DNA from: GCA-2748575 sp965222725 | GTDB taxonomy: Bacteria; Pseudomonadota; Gammaproteobacteria; Pseudomonadales; Ketobacteraceae | Direction of reading: 5' to 3' | DNA: 64,000 nucleotides | Assembly (NCBI GenBank): GCA_965222725.1 | Contig: OZ244969.1 | Span: 3,906,001 to 3,970,000, forward strand | In this document: one piece after another, positions 17,129 to 25,821 of the stretch | Layout of the letters: each line of letters begins with the position of its first letter | Position numbering within the stretch: the stretch's first letter is position 1 | The notes under the pieces: model-generated | The model's input: the letters and a program-made list of their open reading frames with translations, nothing else | Databases searched by the model: none | What the model was told of the DNA's origin: nothing | Made by a program: the position numbers and the translations under genes

Positions 17129-17461
17129 AGCATCAAGTCCTTCTTTTGGGACTACCTCATGTCAGACTGGTAGCCTTATTGTGATTGTTATTATTTTATG
17201 TAGTAATAGTTGTCTCCAGCGGGTCGGAAAGTAGAGTCAATCAAACAGCTGTTTGGTTGTATTCTGTCTTTGCATCCCCATCTAGAGATAGGGTGTCTAC
17301 ATAGACTAAAATGGCACTCTGCTCCGAGCCGCCTAAACAGAATGTCTGCTATTAGAATCTATTAGTCAAGGGTTTTTGGGGCCTTTAACTCAGGGGCAGG
17401 ACAAAAAATTTTATATTATTCACAGAAAATCTGTTTAACTGTAATTTTATGAACTCTGGTT
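17129..17461. other. Divergent cspD–clpS control region
   Basis: 333 AT-rich bases with no gene. It holds a 14-base perfect palindrome (17242-17255) and an A/T run (TTTTATATTATT near 17410) before clpS. Promoters for both genes must lie here; I cannot place them with confidence. Confidence 0.5.
17242..17255. promoter_or_regulatory. Perfect palindrome between cspD and clpS
   Basis: CAAACAGCTGTTTG is a 14-base self-complementary site, flanked by AA/TT that extend the symmetry with one mismatch. It lies 113 bases from cspD and about 206 from clpS, and could be an operator. Confidence 0.4.
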
Positions 17462-17833
17462 ATGAGTAAAACCATGAAAGTTAATCTAACATTAATCTAT
17501 ATGGGGAGTGACAAACCGGAAACTCCCGATGTAGATCCGGATGGTGTAGTGGTAGCTGAGGAGTCCGATGCGGACATAGCGCCACCGCCGATGTTCCAGA
17601 TAGTCATGCTGGATGATGACTATACCCCGATGGAATTTGTTGTCGATGTGCTGCAACTGTTTTTCGGAATGAACCGGGAAAAAGCAACGCAGATCATGTT
17701 GACTGTTCATACCCAGGGCAAAGCTCCCTGTGGAGTTTTTACAAGAGATGTGGCGGAAACAAAAGCTGCGCAAGTGGTCCAATACGCGCGGGAAAATCAA
17801 CATCCTTTGATGTGCGAGGTTGAAAAGCTCTAG
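17462..17833 (+). CDS. clpS: ATP-dependent Clp protease adaptor ClpS
   Basis: 123 residues. ClpS binds N-degron (Leu, Phe, Tyr, Trp) N-termini and delivers them to ClpA. The core FQIVMLDDDYTPMEFVVDVLQLFFGMNREKA and VHTQGKAPCGVFTRDVAETKAAQV carries the substrate-pocket residues. The N-terminal tail (about 40 residues, needed to engage ClpA) is long. The start is uncertain: an ATG at 17501 (MGSDKPETPD) would give 110 residues and neither has a strong ribosome-binding site. clpA begins 47 bases downstream. Confidence 0.95.
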   Translation: MSKTMKVNLTLIYMGSDKPETPDVDPDGVVVAEESDADIAPPPMFQIVMLDDDYTPMEFVVDVLQLFFGMNREKATQIMLTVHTQGKAPCGVFTRDVAETKAAQVVQYARENQHPLMCEVEKL

Positions 17834-17880
17834 ATTGACCCGACTAACAAGTAGGATCCATTTTTGGAAGGTATGAGAAG

Positions 17881-20148
17881 ATGTTAAGCAAAGACTTAGA
17901 AGTAACGCTTAATCTGGCGTTCCGGGATGCTCGGGCAAAGCGTCACGAATATATGACGGTAGAGCATTTGTTGTTAGCGCTTCTTGACAACGAATCCGCT
18001 TCCATGGTGCTGAAAGCCTGTGGCACCAATCTTGACGAATTGCGCCAGGACCTGGTGAATTTTGTGGATGAAACAACGCCACTCATTCCAAGTTCCGATT
18101 CAGAGCGTGAAACCCAGCCGACACTGGGGTTTCAGCGCGTACTGCAGCGGGCTGTGTTCCATGTTCAGTCATCCGGTAAAAAAGAAGTGACCGGTGCGAA
18201 CGTGCTTGTTGCTATATTTAGTGAGCAGGAAAGTCAGGCAGTTTATTTCCTGAAGAAACAAAGTGTCGCGCGCATTGATGTGGTTAACTATATCGCTCAC
18301 GGCATTTCCAAAATTGATGAAGCTCAGGACGCTGCGCCTGAGTCGCACCAGGAAATGCATGAGGATGATCAGGCGCCTGAAGCGACCGGCAAGAGCCCGC
18401 TGGAAGCTTATGCCACTAACCTCAATGAGCAGGCTAAAGTTGGCAGAATTGATCCGCTGGTAGGTCGTGACGACGAAGTGGAAAGAACTGTCCAGATTCT
18501 TTGCCGCCGGCGCAAAAACAATCCGTTGCTGGTGGGTGAGCCCGGCGTCGGTAAAACAGCGATTGCAGAAGGCCTGGCCAAACTGATCGTAGAAGAGAAG
18601 GTGCCGGAAGCGATTTCTGAAAGCACGGTTTATTCTCTGGATCTGGGTGCGTTGCTTGCGGGTACCAAATATCGCGGCGACTTTGAAAAGCGTTTCAAGG
18701 CCTTGCTGGCTGAACTGAAAAAAGAAGAGCACTCCATACTCTTTATTGATGAGATCCACACCATTATCGGTGCCGGTGCGGCTTCTGGTGGTGTAATGGA
18801 TGCATCCAACCTGTTAAAGCCATTGCTGGCTTCCGGTGAAATCAAATGTATCGGTTCAACAACTTTCCAGGAATACCGTGGTATTTTTGAAAAGGATCGC
18901 GCACTGGCACGACGCTTCCAGAAAATCGATGTGCCCGAGCCGAGCGTGGATGACACTTATGAGATCCTCAAAGGGCTTAAATCCCGCTTCGAAGAGCATC
19001 ACGATCTTCGCTATACCAACACTGCGTTACGTGCAGCGGCAGAGTTGTCTGCCCGTTACATTAACGACCGCCACCTGCCCGACAAGGCCATTGATGTGAT
19101 GGACGAAGTGGGTGCCTATCAGCGTCTGTTGCCGGTCAGCAAACGTAAAAAAGTGATTGGCGTTAACGATATTGAATCTATCGTTGCGAAGATGGCGCGG
19201 ATACCGCCGAAAACCGTATCTTCCAGCGATAAGGAAGCCCTGCGTAATCTGGAAGATGAACTTAAAATGGTGGTGCTTGGCCAGGACGAGGCTATCGATG
19301 CCTTATCCAACGCCATCAAATTGTCCCGGGCGGGTCTGGGGCATCCGGATCGCCCCATCGGTAGTTTCCTGTTTGCAGGGCCTACCGGTGTCGGTAAAAC
19401 AGAAGTCAGCCGTCAACTGGCTAATGTGATGGGTATGGAACTGCTGCGCTTTGATATGTCCGAATATATGGAGCGCCATACGGTTTCCCGTCTGATTGGT
19501 GCGCCTCCCGGCTATGTGGGATTTGATCAGGGTGGCTTGTTGACCGAGGCCGTGACCAAAACCCCGCACTGTGTGCTGCTGCTGGATGAGATTGAAAAGG
19601 CTCACCCCGAAGTGTTCAACCTGCTACTGCAGGTGATGGACCACGGCACCCTGACTGATAACAACGGGCGTAAAGCGGATTTCCGTAATGTGATTCTGAT
19701 TATGACCACCAATGCCGGTGCAGAAGTCATGAGTCGCGCGTCTATCGGCTTTACCAAGCAGGATCACGCCACCGATGGTATGGAAGCGATCAAGCGGCTG
19801 TTTACACCGGAATTCCGCAACCGCCTGGATGCCATTATCCAGTTCAAAAACCTGGATACGGATGTTATCAAAGGCGTGGTGGACAAGTTTCTTATTGAAC
19901 TGCAGGCCCAGCTGGATGATAAAAAAGTGCAGCTGGATGTGGATGACACCGCAAGAGAATGGTTTGCCCGTAAAGGTTATGATAAGGAAATGGGAGCCCG
20001 CCCAATGAGCCGGCTGATTCAGGATATTCTCAAGAAGCCGTTAGCGGAGGAGATTCTGTTCGGTGGTCTGGCGGAAAAGGGTGGTACTGTCCATATCCGC
20101 AAAAAGGACGAAAACGACGAGCTGGAGCTGGATATCGAGCCTTCCTGA
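17881..20148 (+). CDS. clpA: ATP-dependent Clp protease ATP-binding subunit ClpA
   Basis: 755 residues (E. coli 758). ClpA is the AAA+ unfoldase that threads substrates into ClpP. It has the double Clp-N domain (about 1-145), D1 with Walker A GEPGVGKT and Walker B ILFIDEIHTI, and D2 with Walker A GPTGVGKT and VLLLDEIEKAHPEV. The IGL-type loop needed for ClpP docking appears as ASIGFTKQ. With clpS upstream and bpt and aat nearby, the locus encodes most of the bacterial N-degron pathway; clpP is elsewhere. Confidence 0.97.
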   Translation: MLSKDLEVTLNLAFRDARAKRHEYMTVEHLLLALLDNESASMVLKACGTNLDELRQDLVNFVDETTPLIPSSDSERETQPTLGFQRVLQRAVFHVQSSGKKEVTGANVLVAIFSEQESQAVYFLKKQSVARIDVVNYIAHGISKIDEAQDAAPESHQEMHEDDQAPEATGKSPLEAYATNLNEQAKVGRIDPLVGRDDEVERTVQILCRRRKNNPLLVGEPGVGKTAIAEGLAKLIVEEKVPEAISESTVYSLDLGALLAGTKYRGDFEKRFKALLAELKKEEHSILFIDEIHTIIGAGAASGGVMDASNLLKPLLASGEIKCIGSTTFQEYRGIFEKDRALARRFQKIDVPEPSVDDTYEILKGLKSRFEEHHDLRYTNTALRAAAELSARYINDRHLPDKAIDVMDEVGAYQRLLPVSKRKKVIGVNDIESIVAKMARIPPKTVSSSDKEALRNLEDELKMVVLGQDEAIDALSNAIKLSRAGLGHPDRPIGSFLFAGPTGVGKTEVSRQLANVMGMELLRFDMSEYMERHTVSRLIGAPPGYVGFDQGGLLTEAVTKTPHCVLLLDEIEKAHPEVFNLLLQVMDHGTLTDNNGRKADFRNVILIMTTNAGAEVMSRASIGFTKQDHATDGMEAIKRLFTPEFRNRLDAIIQFKNLDTDVIKGVVDKFLIELQAQLDDKKVQLDVDDTAREWFARKGYDKEMGARPMSRLIQDILKKPLAEEILFGGLAEKGGTVHIRKKDENDELELDIEPS

Positions 20149-20185
20149 TCAGGAAGGCTTCAGCCTGGCACATTAGTGAGCCAAC

Positions 20186-20219
20186 AAAAAAAACGAGCGA
20201 ATATTCGCTCGTTTTTTTA
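20186..20219. terminator. Bidirectional terminator between clpA and infA
   Basis: An A8 run, ACGAGCGAATATTCGCTCGT with a long uninterrupted stem, then a T7 run. It sits between the converging clpA and infA stops and can serve both strands. Confidence 0.92.
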
Positions 20220-20238
20220 TTTTCAGATCAGGAATGGC

Positions 20239-20457
20239 TTAACGCACGCGGTAGGTGATGCGTCCTTTAGACAGGTCGTAAGGGGTCATTTCAACTTTCA
20301 CTTTGTCTCCGGTCAGTATGCGTATGTAGTTCTTGCGCATTTTTCCGGAAATGTGAGCAGTCACAACATGACCGTTTTCCAGTTCCACACGGAACATGGT
20401 GTTGGGCAGGGTTTCTACCACTACACCTTCCATTTCAATGGAATCTTCTTTCGCCAT
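20239..20457 (-). CDS. infA: Translation initiation factor IF-1
   Basis: 72 residues, the full length of IF-1, an S1/OB-fold protein that occupies the ribosomal A site during initiation. MAKEDSIEMEGVVVETLPNTMFRVELENGHVVTAHISGKMRKNYIRILTGDKV and the ending SKGRITYRVR leave no doubt. GAGGTG precedes the ATG. Its position beside clpA and the aminoacyl-tRNA–protein transferases is conserved in gammaproteobacteria. Confidence 0.98.
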   Translation of the reverse strand: MAKEDSIEMEGVVVETLPNTMFRVELENGHVVTAHISGKMRKNYIRILTGDKVKVEMTPYDLSKGRITYRVR

Positions 20458-20616
20458 TCAGTAAACACCTCGTATTCTTTCTGAAGCTCCACATAACCTA
20501 TTGATTAAACGGTATAAAGGGTTAGTGGACTCAAAATCAGGGCAGAATTTTGCACGAAAACCGGTTGAGAAGCAAAAGAATGTCACAAAAAAATGTAACT
20601 CATTGAAATTTTGGGG

Positions 20617-23058
20617 TTATTCTGGAGCCCACTGGCGAAGCTTGGCCAGCAGGTCTTCCAGGTTGATGGGTTTTGCCAGATGATCGTCCATTCCGGACTC
20701 AATACACTTGCTCTGGTGTTCCGGCAGCGCATGCGCCGTCAGCGCGATAATGGGTACGTGTTGATCAGGCTTGAGCGCCTCTGTTTCCCGGATTTTGCGG
20801 GTGGCTGTGTAGCCATCCATATCCGGCATTTCGCAATCCATGAATATCAGGTCCGGTGTTTCCTGATCCCGGAACAACTCCAGGGCTTCCGCACCATTAT
20901 TGGCAATCACTGGCTTGATACCGAACTTGCCCAGCAAGCCTTTGATCACTATCTGGTTCACTTTGTTGTCTTCTGCCACCAGAACCCGCAAATCCGGACG
21001 TTTTTCGAAGCGCAATGCCGGGAGGTCTGTCTCGGTCGGGATTTTGTCCTGATTCAGGCTGTCGCCCTTGTTTGCCACCGTGGCTTTGATGGAAAACCAG
21101 AAGGTTGAGCCGCGATTTTCCTTGCTGATGACACCAATTTCACCACCCATGAGTTCAGCAAGCTGTTTGGATATGGCGAGCCCCAGACCGGTGCCGCCGT
21201 ATTTGCGGGTGGTGGAACCATCGGCCTGGTGAAACGACTGAAACAGTTTTTGCTGCTGTGCTTCGCTGATACCGATACCGGAATCTATGATGCGAAATAA
21301 TAACTCCACTTCGCCATGCCGTAATTCCTTCAGGTCCACGCTCAGGGTAACGGAACCATGTTCGGTGAATTTGAAGGCATTTCCCAGAAGATTCAGGATA
21401 ATCTGGCGGAGGCGGGTGGGGTCACCGCATAGGTTGTCGGGAACCTGCTCGCCCACCTGGCACAGGAGCACGATCTTTTTCTGTTCGGCAGCCACCGTAA
21501 AAATGGAAACGCATTCCTGCATTAACCTGCCGAGTGAAAAGTTGACGCATTCAAGCTCAAGCTTGCCGGCTTCGATCTTGGAATAATCCAGGATATCGTT
21601 GATGACCCCGAGCAGGGCCTGGCCGGAATTATGAATGGTTTCCACATAGTGCTGCTGAGTGTCGTCAAGGCGGGTATCTTTTAACACCTGTGCCAGGCCG
21701 ATAACGCCGTTCATGGGGGTGCGTATTTCGTGACTCATTTTTGCCAGGAATTCGCTCTTGGCCCGGCTTTCAGCCAGTGCTTCTATTTTAGCCTGGTCCG
21801 AGGCAAGTCGCTGGCGACGTAGTTCGTTGATGTTGCTGCCCAGGGCAACGGACAGCAGCACCTGTTGGGCAATAAACGCCAGCTTCATCCCAAAGAGCGA
21901 CAGAATCAGAATATCCACCACGCCAAAGGCATTCAGTGCCACCAGCAGAACCATCAACAGAAACACCGACCATGAGAGTACAAAGAACCGGGCAGAGTGG
22001 TAGCCTTGCTTCATCCGAACCAGTCCGGCGCCCATAACAAAAGGCATGGTCAGTAAACCGCCTGCCGACAGCAACCTGGCATTGAGCGATTCGGGAAGAA
22101 TCACCAGCGCCGGAATCAGGGCAAGATCAATGGCTCCCACGATCAGCAATAATCTGCCCATTGTCGAGCGGGCGGAAAGATCAAGAAAATAAAAGGTGAA
22201 CAGGCAGCCGGATGCCATGGCAAGGTTGGCAAACACATTTACAGACTGGCTTTGCCACCAGAGGGCGTCGGGCCACCACTGATAGCTGATGCCGTCCATG
22301 GTATAAAAAAACAGGGAAACCGAAAGCACATGAATGACATAAAAAAGATACGCGTGCTGCCGTGTTGTGGAATACAGAAACAGGTTGTACGCGGTTAACC
22401 CGGCGGACACGCCGTAGAAAATGCCCATCAGCAGCAGAGCGAGGTAACGGTTTTCAATAAAGCTGTCTGCAGTGTTAATAAATACCGGCAGATTGTAGGT
22501 GCTGGTGGTGTCCACACGAAAATACAGGGTTTGCTGTCTGCCGGGGCCAAGCAGTTCGCGGTAGGTGTAGTCGAAAGTGTCCAGCGGGCGGGCATGGTAC
22601 GGGTACTGATCACCAAATTGATAATGCGTGACTTCGCCGTTTTCCTTGACGAGGAAGGCATCGATATGATCGGTCAGCGAGTATTGAAACGTCAGATAGT
22701 ATTCGATGGTGTCGGCGGTTTCGTTATTCAGTTTGGTGCGAAACCAGCAAGCCTTGTCAAAGTACCCGAAATGAATCTTGTCAGATGTCAGAGGCCGGTA
22801 TTCCAGTGTTAGCGCATCATCAAATGCGGGATACAACCCGGTGTCAAAGCAGTGATGTTCAAGATGACGGCCGATCTCATAATTGTAAATGGATTCGTTT
22901 AGCTGGACCGGAGCAGGTGAGTCCGTGGAATTATCCGCTTTGCCCGGCAATGGCAGGCACAGTGTCAGAAACAATGTAGCAATAAGAAGAAGCCCCAAAA
23001 TGACAGCTCGGGAATTAAGGGCTTCGTCAGGCCAGTGTGGAGTTCGTCCTCGGTGCAA
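20617..23058 (-). CDS. Hybrid sensor histidine kinase with 7TMR-DISM sensor
   Basis: 813 residues. Order of parts: signal anchor (about 18-37), periplasmic 7TMR-DISMED2-like beta domain (about 55-195), seven membrane helices (about 205-408), a short coiled coil, HisKA with the phosphoacceptor His443 in MSHEIRTPMNGVIG, HATPase with N-box LLGNAFKF, DSGIGI and GTGLGLAI, and a receiver domain with Asp741 in LIFMDCEMPDMDGY. It should autophosphorylate and pass phosphate to its own receiver. Its signal and output regulator are unknown: no HPt or partner is adjacent. It starts 11 bases after bpt, so it is probably transcribed with that gene. Confidence 0.93.
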   Translation of the reverse strand: MHRGRTPHWPDEALNSRAVILGLLLIATLFLTLCLPLPGKADNSTDSPAPVQLNESIYNYEIGRHLEHHCFDTGLYPAFDDALTLEYRPLTSDKIHFGYFDKACWFRTKLNNETADTIEYYLTFQYSLTDHIDAFLVKENGEVTHYQFGDQYPYHARPLDTFDYTYRELLGPGRQQTLYFRVDTTSTYNLPVFINTADSFIENRYLALLLMGIFYGVSAGLTAYNLFLYSTTRQHAYLFYVIHVLSVSLFFYTMDGISYQWWPDALWWQSQSVNVFANLAMASGCLFTFYFLDLSARSTMGRLLLIVGAIDLALIPALVILPESLNARLLSAGGLLTMPFVMGAGLVRMKQGYHSARFFVLSWSVFLLMVLLVALNAFGVVDILILSLFGMKLAFIAQQVLLSVALGSNINELRRQRLASDQAKIEALAESRAKSEFLAKMSHEIRTPMNGVIGLAQVLKDTRLDDTQQHYVETIHNSGQALLGVINDILDYSKIEAGKLELECVNFSLGRLMQECVSIFTVAAEQKKIVLLCQVGEQVPDNLCGDPTRLRQIILNLLGNAFKFTEHGSVTLSVDLKELRHGEVELLFRIIDSGIGISEAQQQKLFQSFHQADGSTTRKYGGTGLGLAISKQLAELMGGEIGVISKENRGSTFWFSIKATVANKGDSLNQDKIPTETDLPALRFEKRPDLRVLVAEDNKVNQIVIKGLLGKFGIKPVIANNGAEALELFRDQETPDLIFMDCEMPDMDGYTATRKIRETEALKPDQHVPIIALTAHALPEHQSKCIESGMDDHLAKPINLEDLLAKLRQWAPE

Positions 23059-23069
23059 CGGGGGTCAGC

Positions 23070-23777
23070 TTATTTCACGTTTACCCAATGATTGTTCACG
23101 AACATTTCCAGTGGGCGATATTCAGTTTTGTAGTTCATCTTCTGGCATTCCTTGATCCAGTAGCCGAGATAAACCGCCGGTAAATTCATTCGCTGGGCTT
23201 CGCTGATCTGGTGCAGCACGCCAAGCACGCCCAGGCTGCGTCTGGTTTCATCCACATCATAGTAGGTATAAACCGCAGATATACCGTTCACCATGATGTC
23301 GGAAACTGCTACAGCGAGCAGGCGCTCGCCACAACGGAATTCGTAAAATACGGTGTTGCCCCATTCGCTCAGCAGGAACGACTCATACTGGTCGGGGGTC
23401 GGCGGATACATATCACCATCCGAGTGCTTGTGGGCAATGTATTTTGCGTAGAGTTCGTAATGCTCATCGTGATATGCCGCCGGCATCTGCCTGACGGTCA
23501 GATCACTGTTGCGTTTGATCACCCGGCGCTGTTTGCGTGATGGCTCGAATTCCCGCACCGGGATTCGCACGGGGATACAGGCCGAGCATTGTTTGCAGTG
23601 GGGGCGGTACAGATAGTTGCCACTGCGACGAAACCCCAGCTCGGACAGGTCGCTGTACAGGTCGCGATCCAGGTTGGCTTTGGGGTCTGCAAACAGGGTG
23701 ATCGCGTCTTGTCTGGGCAAGTAACTGCATTTATGAAGCGGCGTTACAAAAAACTTAACGGCGGATAAATCTGTCAT
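23070..23777 (-). CDS. bpt: Aspartate/glutamate leucyltransferase
   Basis: 235 residues. Bpt transfers Leu from Leu-tRNA to proteins with N-terminal Asp or Glu, making ClpS-recognised N-degrons. Motifs: TPLHKCSYLPRQDAITLF, then YRPHCKQCSACIPVRIPV with the clustered cysteines of the ATE N-domain, and YTYYDVDETRRSLGVLGVLHQI with the NMNYKTEYRP-type ending. An AGGTG site precedes the ATG. It lies between aat and the histidine kinase gene. Confidence 0.95.
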   Translation of the reverse strand: MTDLSAVKFFVTPLHKCSYLPRQDAITLFADPKANLDRDLYSDLSELGFRRSGNYLYRPHCKQCSACIPVRIPVREFEPSRKQRRVIKRNSDLTVRQMPAAYHDEHYELYAKYIAHKHSDGDMYPPTPDQYESFLLSEWGNTVFYEFRCGERLLAVAVSDIMVNGISAVYTYYDVDETRRSLGVLGVLHQISEAQRMNLPAVYLGYWIKECQKMNYKTEYRPLEMFVNNHWVNVK

Positions 23778-23902
23778 GCAAAAAACACCTGCTCACTCTC
23801 TCTGCCTCGTGGCTGTCTTAGCCGTTTTTCTTGTTATTCTGTCTACAAAGTATTAGCGCTTTTTGGCGGTTCTGCAACGGCTGTTTGGGTTAGATTTCAT
23901 GG

Positions 23903-24610
23903 TCAAAACAGCTGCCCCCAGTTACCCCGGTATTCACTGTAGGGTGGGCTTTCCGGGATATTGGCCTCCAGTGCCTGTTTAAAGCGCTTGCGGGGTATTT
24001 CCACGGCACCTAATGAAAGTAGGTGATGATTGGTAACCTGGCAATCAATCATGGGAAAACCCAGGCGCTGACAATGCTTTACCAGGGCAACAAACGCCAC
24101 TTTGGAGGCGTTGCTCACCGCAGAATACATGGATTCGCCAAAAAACAGCCTTCCCAGCGAAACGCCGTACAGGCCGCCCACCAGTTCGCCATCCTGCCAG
24201 CACTCTACGGAATGAGCGTAGCCCTGATGGTGAAGCCGGCAATAAGCGGTCAGCATGTCTTCGGTTATCCAGGTGCCCTCGCTGTAGCTTCGGGGAGCTG
24301 CGCAGGCCTCAACGACCTCTCTGAACGCCGTGTCCATGCGGATCTCGAACAGATCCCGGTTAATCAGTTTGCGCAGGGTGCGCGATGGTTTGTAATCAGC
24401 GGTATAAACAACACAGCGGGGATCCGGGCTCCACCACAAAATAGGCTGGCCTTCTTCATACCAGGGAAATATGCCTTTGCGGTAGGCTTGCAACAGGCGC
24501 TCGGCGCTAAGGTCTCCGCCGGCTGCCAGCAGACCGTCGGGCTCGTCCAGTGCCAGTTCAATGGGAGGGAAGAGCAGGGAATCAGCGTGTAGCAGTGGAA
24601 TGGTTGCCAT
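23903..24610 (-). CDS. aat: Leucyl/phenylalanyl-tRNA–protein transferase
   Basis: 235 residues. Aat attaches Leu or Phe to proteins beginning with Lys or Arg, feeding them to ClpS–ClpAP. Family motifs are FPPIELALDEPDGLLAAGGDLS, YRKGIFPWYEEGQPILWWSPDPRCV, and VGGLYGVSLGRLFFGESMYS. AGGGA precedes the ATG. It lies 125 bases upstream of bpt and 63 bases downstream of trxB on the same strand. Confidence 0.97.
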   Translation of the reverse strand: MATIPLLHADSLLFPPIELALDEPDGLLAAGGDLSAERLLQAYRKGIFPWYEEGQPILWWSPDPRCVVYTADYKPSRTLRKLINRDLFEIRMDTAFREVVEACAAPRSYSEGTWITEDMLTAYCRLHHQGYAHSVECWQDGELVGGLYGVSLGRLFFGESMYSAVSNASKVAFVALVKHCQRLGFPMIDCQVTNHHLLSLGAVEIPRKRFKQALEANIPESPPYSEYRGNWGQLF

Positions 24611-24622
24611 GTAGTCCCTGGC

Positions 24623-24644
24623 AGGGGGCGTTAACGCGCCCCCT
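24623..24644 (-). other. GC-rich hairpin between trxB and aat
   Basis: AGGGGGCG and CGCCCCCT arms around TTAACG. It has no T-run, so it is more likely an mRNA stability or partial-termination element than a full terminator. It lies 30 bases past the trxB stop and about 12 bases before aat. Confidence 0.4.
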
Positions 24645-24673
24645 TGAAGATGAATTGCTGGTGGATGAAGTTA

Positions 24674-25624
24674 TCAGATGTCGTCCAGGAATTTCTCGGC
24701 ATCCAGTGCGGCCATACAGCCAAATCCGGCAGAAGTAATGGCCTGACGGTAAACCTGATCGGTTACATCGCCGGCGGCAAATACGCCGGGCACGCTGGTG
24801 GCGGTGGCATTGCCTTCCAGGCCGCTCTTGATAATCAGGTAGCCGTTGTTCATTTCCAGCTGGCCTTCAAACAGGCTGGTGTTGGGCGTGTGGCCGATGG
24901 CAATAAACACGCCTTGCAGGTCGATATCCTTGGTTTCACCGGTTTCGGTATTGCGGATACGCATGCCGGTAACGCCCATATCGTCACCCAGAACTTCGTC
25001 CAGGGTGTGGTTCCATTCCATGGTGACGTTGCCGTTTTCCGCTTTCTCAAGCAAGCGGTCCTGCAGGATCTTTTCGGCGCGTAGTTGATCACGACGATGC
25101 ACAACCACTACCTCTTTGGCTATGTTGGACAGGTAGAGCGCCTCTTCAACAGCGGTGTTACCGCCACCGATGACAGCGACTTTCTGGTTGCGATAGAAAA
25201 AACCGTCACAGGTTGCGCAGGCGCTCACCCCTTTACCCATAAAAGCCTGCTCTGATTCCAGGCCCAGGTATTTGGCGGACGCGCCGGTAGAAATAATCAT
25301 GGCGTCGCAGGTGTATTCGCCGGAGTCTCCGGTGAGCCGGAACGGGCGGTTTTGCAGATCCACTTTATTGATGTGGTCAAACAGCACTTCGGTATCAAAG
25401 CGCTCTGCGTGCTTTTTCATGCGCTCCATCAGGTCCGGCCCCTGCAGGCCTTCCACGTCGCCGGGCCAGTTATCAACGTCTGTGGTGGTGGTGAGCTGAC
25501 CGCCGGGCTGTATCCCTGTAATAACCACCGGGTTAAGGTTGGCCCGTGCGGCATAAACGGCGGCGGTGTAGCCGGCCGGTCCGGAACCCAGGATGATCAG
25601 TTTGGAATGCTTTACTTCGCTCAT
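24674..25624 (-). CDS. trxB: Thioredoxin reductase
   Basis: 316 residues, the low-molecular-weight bacterial type. FAD site GSGPAGYTAAVYAARANL, redox pair C136/C139 in CATCDG, NADPH site GGGNTAVEEALYL, and the C-terminal GVFAAGDVTDQVYRQAITSAGFGCMAALDAEKFL are all intact. It passes electrons from NADPH to thioredoxin, which also regenerates the MsrA/MsrB type of enzyme in the cytoplasm. The gene heads the leftward trxB–aat–bpt–kinase run and diverges from ald. Confidence 0.97.
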   Translation of the reverse strand: MSEVKHSKLIILGSGPAGYTAAVYAARANLNPVVITGIQPGGQLTTTTDVDNWPGDVEGLQGPDLMERMKKHAERFDTEVLFDHINKVDLQNRPFRLTGDSGEYTCDAMIISTGASAKYLGLESEQAFMGKGVSACATCDGFFYRNQKVAVIGGGNTAVEEALYLSNIAKEVVVVHRRDQLRAEKILQDRLLEKAENGNVTMEWNHTLDEVLGDDMGVTGMRIRNTETGETKDIDLQGVFIAIGHTPNTSLFEGQLEMNNGYLIIKSGLEGNATATSVPGVFAAGDVTDQVYRQAITSAGFGCMAALDAEKFLDDI

Positions 25625-25821
25625 GAAAATATCTTCTCTCGACGACGGTTGGTGGCAGGAAAAACTTTCGCAAAGTTAAACGGATTGTATGGCTTTTTGC
25701 AAATAGTTCGTCTAAATCATGGAGATAGTCTGCTTCAATAAGTATCGTTGCCGCAGCCTGGATTCCGGGCTGTCAGTAAGGCTGCAAGTCAGGCTTTCAG
25801 TAAGGAGAGTCGGGAGGTATT

